A stretch of DNA of 64,000 bases. Origin: Trifolium pratense. Lineage: Eukaryota > Streptophyta > Magnoliopsida > Fabales > Fabaceae. The notes below the pieces were generated by a model, which searched no databases, was not told where the DNA came from, and worked only from the letters and a program-made list of their open reading frames with translations. Shown in pieces: positions 56,961 to 64,000 of the stretch. A program made the translations under genes and the position numbers. The stretch is taken from assembly GCF_020283565.1 (NCBI RefSeq), contig NC_060059.1, positions 13,399,501 through 13,463,500 on the forward strand, written 5' to 3'. The stretch's first letter is position 1. Every line of letters begins with the position of its first letter.

Positions 56961-58715
56961 CATGCTAAGATGCTCTCTGACATTCTCTTCATGTAGTATT
57001 CATGACATGACTAATTACTCCAATTTTGTGGACATGTAAAAGTGCTTTGCTGATGAATATAGTAAATTATTTTGAGAGGAATGATTTGAAGTCTACACCC
57101 TACATTACGATAGATATTAAGGTTGCGTTTGACCTGATTTTTTTTCATCCTATAAGTTACTTTTAGCTTAAAGTTAAAAATATAACTTTTAAGATAAAGT
57201 TAAAGTTGTTTGGGTTTTTAAAATTTTTTAAACTACTTTCAACATAATTGTTCGACTTTGATAAAACATTTCTAGAAAAACCATTGTTTTATTTTTCTTT
57301 CTAAATTAATTTTTTTTTAAAATATTTTTTTTTTATTACAATGTTACCAATGAGGATCGAACATAAGATCTCATGCATACTACCCAAACATCTCACCACT
57401 AGATTAAAGTAAGATAATTTTTTGATAAATTATTAATGCAAAGTATATATAATCTATCATCCTTCATATTAAATGTTTTTATATTAATTTTAACAATGTT
57501 ATATTTTTTTAATATTTAAGAAATATAAAAAATACTGTTGATAAGAAAATTAATTTTTAGCATCAAATTATCTATATGATAAGGGTGTTTGGTCCCTTGG
57601 TTAGAGTTTGATTGACTTTTACGTATAAAAAACATTTGTTGAGAGAGATGATTCATCATAGGTCACATATTACACTCGCTATTAAACCGCAAGTGAAAAA
57701 TTAACCAAGACATTGGCTCGAATGATTAATAAGCTTTATCAAAGAATAGATCATTTAGAAGAATTTAAATTTGATTATGGGATGGACTAATTTTTTGGCC
57801 AGATTTAACTTATCTTACAACCAAACTCCGAATTATTAAAGTCTCTTCTCTTACTGGAAGGTTAAAAAAAATTCTGATATAATTAGAAAAAAAAATTGAC
57901 ACATGATTATTTTTTTTAAAAAAAAATATTTGACACATGACGCCAACATCTAAATTTTAATGAGTTCATGAATATGATAAATTTTAATGAGTTCATGAAT
58001 ATGATGATTTGAAAGACATGTGTTTGCCACTTATGGGATGAGAATTTTACTACTAATTTTACTGCAAAAAGTAAAAATGACTATAAATTAAAAAAAAAAA
58101 ACGAAATTCAATAGTTTGACATGGATGGGTCTCGAAGGATGATCATGTCAAAAAGCTGTGCGAGATGCACTAGAAGCTGGTGAAATTAACTTTAGTAGAA
58201 ACAACTTATTTTTAGTTTTTATTCATAAAAAATAAGTCACTTTTGATTTTAAGGACTTTTGTGAAAACATGTTTGGCCCAACTTCTGAAATTAAGTAGAA
58301 AAAAGTCAAAATTAAGTTTGGCCAAACACAAGCTTGGGCTTACCGATACTGCTACATCAATGTTTCTCTATCTACTTTGGCCGTGTTCGCTTAGAAATAT
58401 CTTTTCCATTTTTGGTGGTGGCTTGTGAGTACCACTGAGTCCGTTAATTCTTACCTCGTCTAATTTTCTGAGATTAAATCGATTTTCCAGTTATTTTACT
58501 TTTTTGAGATCCCATCATCAAGACCCTTCATGCCTTGATTAAAGTTTATTTTGTTGTTCTACAAGAATTTAAGTGTAGCTGCATTGAAATTTAGTGCGTA
58601 TCAATGTTCAATATATTTTTCTTGTGTATCCATAAGATTTGAGTGCCACCCAATTCAAAATGCTGCCTAGTTTTGACAAGAAAATGCCATTTACTTACAG
58701 CCCTTATAACATGAA
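56961..58715. other. Intergenic region with low-complexity DNA
   Basis: A 28-bp direct repeat with AATTTTAATGAGTTCATGAA lies at 57955-58010. A SINE-like piece lies at about 57340-57420 (GAGGATCGAACATAAGATCT ... CACCACTAGATT). No gene supported. Confidence 0.4.
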
Positions 58716-58787
58716 GTGGCTGTAGTTTAGTGGTAAGAATTCCACGTTGTGGCCGTGGAGACCTGGGCTCGAATCCCAGCAGCCACA
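58716..58787 (+). tRNA. trnH-GTG: tRNA-His (GTG)
   Basis: The cloverleaf is complete. The acceptor stem GTGGCTG (58716) pairs with CAGCCAC (58780-58786), with discriminator A. The D arm is TAGTTTAGTGGTAA, which serves as A box. The anticodon loop has GTG inside ACGTTGTGGCCGTGG. The T arm GGGCTCGAATCCC contains the B box GCTCGAATC. The gene has 72 bases without an intron. A TTTT terminator follows at 58796. The extra G at position -1 is added after transcription. It reads like known plant nuclear tRNA-His. Confidence 0.95.
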
Positions 58788-60376
58788 CTTCAACCTTTTA
58801 TGCTTAGGGCTTTTGGTTGATTTACTTTTATATGATCGAAAATATGACACCACCCAAAAATACAGCTGGTGTCTTTTATACATAACCCATAATATCACCA
58901 TGTTGACTGAAATCTGAATCAAAATACACTCGTTTATTAAAGGTAATGTGACAACATGTGTCAAATTGGAAGGCAATACCAAATTCAATTAGGATCAGGA
59001 TTTACAGTTCTGATTGATCATTGTAGTTTAAATACAGTTTTAATCTGAGTCGTTTATTATTCGGACAGTCAAAAATGATTATTGCGTCAACGCAGTGACT
59101 GTGACGGCGAGTAACCCTTTCCAAAATGATTATGTTAATTTTCATTGTATGTAAGATATTAGCTAGTGCACACCCTTGAGTCCTTAACTGATGGTTCCAA
59201 AATATGAACTATAATCGATCAGACAAAAAATGAACTATGATCGATATCAGTACAAGAAAAGGCTTCAAAATCATTTTCGCATATGCTAAATCTAGCGAAA
59301 TTAATCTTCACGAAACAATCACGACTGAAGTGATTTAGTTACTTATCACCACTACTAGGTTGATTTCCGCCAAAACTGGGATTAAAGTGATATGCAGTTT
59401 GTGTTTTAGACTTAAAAAAAACCTGCTCGCAAGATTTCACAAAAAACAATTCGCTATATATAGCACTAGTGAATCATTTTAGTTGGTCAAAATACAACAC
59501 GCTTTGGATGAAACACAACATGGCTCGTTTATAAAAGAACAGAAAAAAGTGACAAAAGGTCAACTTAAGCATAATTCTTGTACTGTCATGATTAACTGGT
59601 ATTAATCTGAATATAAAGTGATTAATGTCATGTTTTGTTTCGGTGTCTACAAAGATCACCAAACACTTTTTTTTAAGCAACAAATAGTTGCTTCTCATTT
59701 TCACGGCAATATCAATCCTAGACGTGCAGCTGCGGCAAAAATAAGCTAAGCCAAACACATGTTAAATTGTGTAAAAGCAATATATCTAGAATAAGTTATT
59801 GCTTGTTTGGCGAAAAATATATACTAATTAGTCTATTTCACTGCATCGAGTCACAACCCATCTCAAAGAAACAAAGCAGTTCCATATTCATTCTTCATCC
59901 CCACCAGAGGACACATGAGGGGAAAAGAAAGATTTAAATACTCAATTATATAACATAGACTTCTTCATGTTCAGTGCGTTCTCCAACCATACTACACACC
60001 TAATAACAGCACATGCTTCCACACAACATACAAAATTATTATATTTCATCTAATAATGCAAGATCAGATTGAAACCACCACTGCAAAATCACAATACAGT
60101 ACGAGATCGACACCTGTACTCGGATACATCTTGTGCTAATAACTGATGAACCATAAACCATAATTGGTTATTCATCTGTATATTTCTAATACAATAACAT
60201 TAAGTTCCATTAAGTAAAAGGACATTGAAATTTAAATACTGCATACTTAAATTTTACTGTGATGTATTGATATGGTCAGTACAATATAAAACTTCAAGTT
60301 TCAACCCTTACATAACTAATTTATTGCACCAAAGTTCAGTTCACCTTACTAACCATGACACTTCCATAATAAGCAG
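58788..60376. other. Intergenic region plus NF-YC 3' flank
   Basis: No open frame with a domain. The 94-codon minus frames at 58704-58988 and 59474-59758 are not supported. Confidence 0.4.
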
Positions 60377-61147
60377 CTACTGATCTGAAGGCGATGGTTG
60401 TTGCTCTGATGGTTGGGGCCACATTTGAGGTGCCATGTATGGATGAGACTGCGGAGCATACATGTTAGGATTATGCATCATGAGACCAGGATTTCCAGCT
60501 TGCTGTGCATTTTGAGGCGGCATATAGCAATAAGGAATTCCATCAGCAGGTCCTCCAACAGGCATTGGTCCTCTTGGTATTGATGCGAGCACTTCATCTT
60601 TCAAGTCCTCCCGAGGAACAATGTCAACCAAGAAATCAAAGATATCAGTTCCTGTGATGGCAGCTGCAATATCATTCTTTTGAAGTGTTCGCCTTTTGTT
60701 CTCTTCAGTGTGATTCCAAGAACGCAAGGTTAACTCTAATATGAACATTTCGCATGCCCTAGCAAACACAACCGGCGCCTCAGCTGATATCATCTTCACA
60801 TCCTCATCAGCCTTCATAATCTTTTTGATCCTTGCCAAGGGAAGGCTGTGGTTCTTGAAATCAGTTACCTTCTCAATTTCTTGATACTGATTTCCCCAAA
60901 AGGCCTGGAGCTGTTGCTGCTGCTGTTGTTGTTGCTGCTGATGAATATGCTGATAAGCAAGTTGGTGTTGTCCGAGCTGAGTTCCATCTGGTTGACCACC
61001 GGGTTGAATATTCCCCACATTGGGAACAACCATCCCAGGTGACCCAGTTAAATGGTTGGGCTGGTACGGATTAGAACCATATGCGGCCATTTGTCCACTG
61101 CCAACAACTCCCATAGACGGGTTTTGGCCATGACCTTGAGGATCCAT
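60377..61147 (-). CDS. Nuclear factor Y subunit C (NF-YC1/3/4/9 type)
   Basis: An intronless coding sequence of 256 residues. The N terminus is Gly/Gln/Pro-rich and includes a run of about ten Gln (residues 70-79, CAG/CAA mix). The histone-fold core covers about residues 85-185: [52 protein letters not shown] and [13 protein letters not shown]. The C terminus is Pro/Met-rich. NF-YC pairs with NF-YB and then NF-YA or CONSTANS-type factors to bind CCAAT or related boxes. NF-YC3/4/9 control flowering and photomorphogenesis in Arabidopsis. The upstream 5'-UTR intron at 61947-61149 is typical of this group. The paralogue within the group is not decided. Confidence 0.93.
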   Translation of the reverse strand: MDPQGHGQNPSMGVVGSGQMAAYGSNPYQPNHLTGSPGMVVPNVGNIQPGGQPDGTQLGQHQLAYQHIHQQQQQQQQQQLQAFWGNQYQEIEKVTDFKNHSLPLARIKKIMKADEDVKMISAEAPVVFARACEMFILELTLRSWNHTEENKRRTLQKNDIAAAITGTDIFDFLVDIVPREDLKDEVLASIPRGPMPVGGPADGIPYCYMPPQNAQQAGNPGLMMHNPNMYAPQSHPYMAPQMWPQPSEQQPSPSDQ

Positions 61148-61148
61148 T

Positions 61149-61947
61149 CTGTTTCAAGCCAAATCAAAAAAATTAATTCATACACTTCACATGGGGACAA
61201 AGCAACAATATATACATGGGAACAACAATATACACATGGGAACAAAGGGGAAATCACGAAAAGAGTGTTGTCCAATTGTGGCGCTAAAGCCCTATAGCAT
61301 AACAAAAATTGAACAAATTTTGGTTTTATTTTTTTGTCCATAGACGAAATGGCAAAGCCATCATAAACTCACACTGAGGGATTCGGGGTTCGAACCCCAG
61401 TTATGGCATCCGGCCTAACAATTTTGGCATAAACAAAATTGGCATTTTTTGCCAGTTGAGCTGATGGTTGTTGTTTTTCTATTTAGTACGGAGTGTTGTC
61501 AAACAGCGGCTATAGTTACCAAAATTTGGGCAAACCGTTATTTTCCGTGATTGACGAGACACTCAATACACGAAAACTCGGCATCGAATAAAAGAAACTA
61601 CCTTCAAAATACTGTCTTGATTCTCAAAATAAAAGTACTTAAGGGAATGAAAAAAACAGGCATGTATATATCTCTAACATCAAATTCATCAGCACATGTT
61701 AATTTTATAGAAATTCAGTAGATATTTATCTTTCTCTACAATCAAGGCAAAAATTATGAAATTCATCAGAAAATCTTAATTTTATCATATTTGATTACAT
61801 ATTATTAGAAGCAAACAAACAAGCTCGTCTCAACATAGGATTAGAATTATCTAAATTTCTGGGGTTAAACGGAAGAAGAAAAAACAACACAAAAAACTTG
61901 TCTAGATTAACATAAAAAAAAAAAAAAACATAAGCAAGAGTTGGTAC
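61149..61947 (-). other. 5'-UTR intron of the NF-YC gene, with a SINE-like insertion
   Basis: The donor GAG|GTACCAAC (61947) and acceptor ACAG|AATGG (61149) leave only one base between intron end and start codon. Inside, 61340-61420 on the plus strand carries GGGGTTCGAACCCCAG, a perfect B-box-like palindrome typical of tRNA-derived SINEs. A TATA box TATATATAA lies near 62177-62185 on the minus strand. Confidence 0.6.
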
Positions 61948-62159
61948 CTCGTACGAAGGGTGAATCTTGGTCTGAAAATATGAATAACCTGATAAGGATA
62001 AGAAAAATTAGAAAGGGGAAGAGAAGGAGGAGAAGGAAAATCGGTATTATTTGAAAGAAGATCTGTGCACGAGAGAGAGAGAGAGCTGAAGTTGTTCGGT
62101 TCGGACACCAGAAGCACGGTTTGGAATGTTCTTTGTACGGTGGATGGATGAATGAACCA

Positions 62160-62771
62160 CTTCTTCCCCCTTTTGTTATATATAGGGGAGAAAACTTAGG
62201 GTTTCATTAAAAATTACTGTCAAATAAAAATTAAAAGATTTTTTACGGTAAATATACAAGATAAAAAAATTTTAAATCATTTTTTATCTCATAACTAATT
62301 ATTGTCTTTGTTGTACTTATTTTATTTTTTTTTAATAATTTTGTTGTATCTTTAATTTATAAATTAACGATTGGTATAATTCATTTTAAGGGAGTTAAAT
62401 CAGTATAAAAAACAGTCTTGTGAGCTTAATTCAGTTGATTGACGGGACATTGTAATATATACAAGGGGGTTGAATTCAAATCTCGGTCGTCTCACTTATC
62501 CACTAGGCTATTTGACCCAAAAAAAGATCAATATTAAAAATAGTATCTTGTTAATCTTATTAATTTTGACAATTTAATGTTTTGTCAAAAAAAGAAATCA
62601 TTAAATACGTTGATACATGCATGGATCTTACCGCATTTTCCAGATGTTGGCAAATGAGATTGTGTGGAGTTACACATAGGATCAATCATGTGCTAATTAT
62701 TTCTCTCACTACGTGATATTTCTTACTATGCCTGTCAACACCACCACAACACGTGCCCATTTGAAGAGATA
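62160..62771. other. Intergenic region with a SINE remnant
   Basis: At 62424-62530 the plus strand reads AGCTTAATTCAGTTGATTGA (A-box-like), then GTTGAATTCAAATCTC (B-box-like), CACTAGGCTATTTGACCC and a short A-run, as in other SINE copies here. Otherwise nothing. Confidence 0.45.
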
Positions 62772-64000
62772 CTAGCAGGACACCCGTGCGTCCGCACGGG
62801 AGTCGCGGCGTTGCCGCTCCTCACTTGGTAAGATGAAATGATATAATATTTGGTAAAAAAAATAGAAAAAGAACAATGGTAAAACCATCGCAAAAAAACT
62901 TTAGGTCTCCGTATTAATTTAGGAATATAAATATAGATAATGTAGAAATTATGAATAAAAAAATAGGCTACCTTATTAATATATTAGTAAAAACATAGGT
63001 GTTGAAAAATCACAAAAAAAACTTATGTCCATGTATTAATATATGAGTATAAATATAGTCTCGTAAAAATTATTAAAAAATAGGCAATCATATTAAAATG
63101 TTAGTGAAAATATAGGACAGGTCTCGCCACAGTCATCAAAATAATTAGGTCATCGTATTAAATATGAGTATAACCAGAAAAATTGTAAAAAAAATAGACA
63201 ACTTAATTTTTATTTTATTTTTGTTTCAAACAACTTAATTAATATATAATTAAAAGTATAAGTCCGGTAGAAACCACACAAATAAAAAAGTTTCCATATT
63301 AATATATGAGTTTAAATATAGGTCCCGCAGATGTTATATAAGAATGGGCAAACTTATTAATATGAGTAAAACACATAGGTCCCCATGTACAAAAAAAAAA
63401 CACACGGGTCCCTAGAAATCACACAAAAGATTAGGATCTTGTATTAATATATAATTATAAATATAGGTCTAAAAAAAATAGTAAAAAATTGAAAACTTCA
63501 CTTGATAACATAAAATAGTAATTTATTGGGAAGTAGATTAAAAGATTAAAAAAATATAAAGATATAATATTTGGTAAAAAAATAGAAAAAGAACAATGGT
63601 AAAACTATCACAAAAAAATCTTATGTCTCCGTATTAATATTTGAATATAAATGATAATGTAGAAATTATGGAAAAATAGGTTACCTTATTAATATATTAG
63701 TAAAAACACAGGCCTTGTAAAAACCACCAAAAAATTAGGTCTATGTATTAAATATATGAGTATAAATATATCCTTTTAAAATTATTAAAAATAGGTAACC
63801 TTGTTAATATGTTAGTGAAAATATAGGTCTCACAAAAATCATCAAAATAATTAGGTCACCGTATTAAATATGAGTATAACCCGTAAAATTGTAAAACAAA
63901 ATAGGCAACTTAATTAATATATAAATAAAAGTATAAGCCCCGTATAAATCACAAAAAAAAAGTTTCCATATTAATATATGAGTATTTTATAGGTTCCGTA
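62772..64000 (-). mobile_element. Helitron 3' end and body (runs beyond the window)
   Basis: On the minus strand the element ends with the hairpin CCCGTGCGGACGCACGGG (62800-62783), followed after 7 bases by CTAG (62775-62772) and T. This is a typical Helitron terminus. The body contains AT-rich phrases GGTCTCCGTATTAATATATG repeated many times and a ~721-bp tandem duplication (62840-63560, repeated from 63561). No helicase frame is present in the visible part. Confidence 0.6.
62840..64000. repeat. Large tandem duplication, unit about 721 bp
   Basis: The segment beginning GATATAATATTTGGTAAAAA at 62840 recurs at 63561 and stays alignable to the window end. Shared blocks include AGAACAATGGTAAAAC and the later GAGTATAACC. 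Within each unit, shorter ~80-bp modules are also repeated. Confidence 0.75.

Noticed and set aside
60848..61042. Leu-run frame on the plus strand
   Set aside because: Antisense of the NF-YC polyglutamine tract.
61340..61420. tRNA gene suggested by GGGGTTCGAACCCC
   Set aside because: No acceptor or anticodon stem can be folded; it fits a SINE remnant.

Overview
The window is plant nuclear DNA, most likely from a papilionoid legume of the Medicago/Trifolium/Pisum clade. It is AT-rich and has GT-AG introns. The genes resemble Arabidopsis genes (AMI1, IDM3-type, NPH3, NF-YC), and transposon remnants are dense: Sirevirus, LINE, MULE, hAT, Stowaway-type, Helitron and tRNA-derived SINE. The species is inferred from the style of the repeats and was not tested by a search.

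Layout. 1-6171: a minus-strand Sirevirus (Ty1/copia) with a 1126-bp 5' LTR, a gag ORF, a pol ORF that has lost its integrase, and the start of an envelope-like ORF cut by the window edge. 6172-11270: intergenic DNA with a SINE and a 1205-bp MULE-type element (9-bp target duplication). 11270-22100: a mosaic locus. A promoter-bearing 5' segment and a ~132-bp tandem repeat array occur in three partial copies, interrupted by a full MULE that encodes a transposase with a C-terminal OTU protease domain. Fragments of a Prp43-like DEAH helicase, a PPR gene and a UBP12-like deubiquitinase gene are embedded further along. 22410-25640: a decayed LINE and a Ty3/gypsy-type solo LTR. 26363-29423: a MITE that shares termini with the MULE, then an intact short-chain dehydrogenase gene with ABRE/G-box sites. 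30120-34840: Helitron ends, Stowaway-type and hAT MITEs and unclassified repeats. 34841-41204: two intact minus-strand genes, AMI1 (9 exons) and a RING finger protein (6 exons), with MITEs and a solo LTR in their introns. 41220-48230: repeat-rich DNA with SINE, MULE-MITE and LTRs. 48237-50533: an NPH3-family gene (minus). 52076-52759: a small predicted plastid membrane protein. 54750-56688: an IDM3-like alpha-crystallin protein gene with a 5'-UTR intron and uORFs. 58716-58787: tRNA-His(GTG). 60377-62150: an NF-YC gene (minus) with a 5'-UTR intron. 62772-64000: the 3' end and body of a Helitron.

The cellular genes have no obvious common pathway; as usual in plants they are independent units. 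The connecting theme is transposon activity: nested insertions that can be dated relative to each other, intronic MITEs, and multi-gene fragment capture at 11-22 kb. No intact novel defence or metabolic system was found. The best candidates for undescribed biology are the 11-22 kb mosaic with its in-frame 44-codon repeat, and the MULE-OTU family with its MITE.
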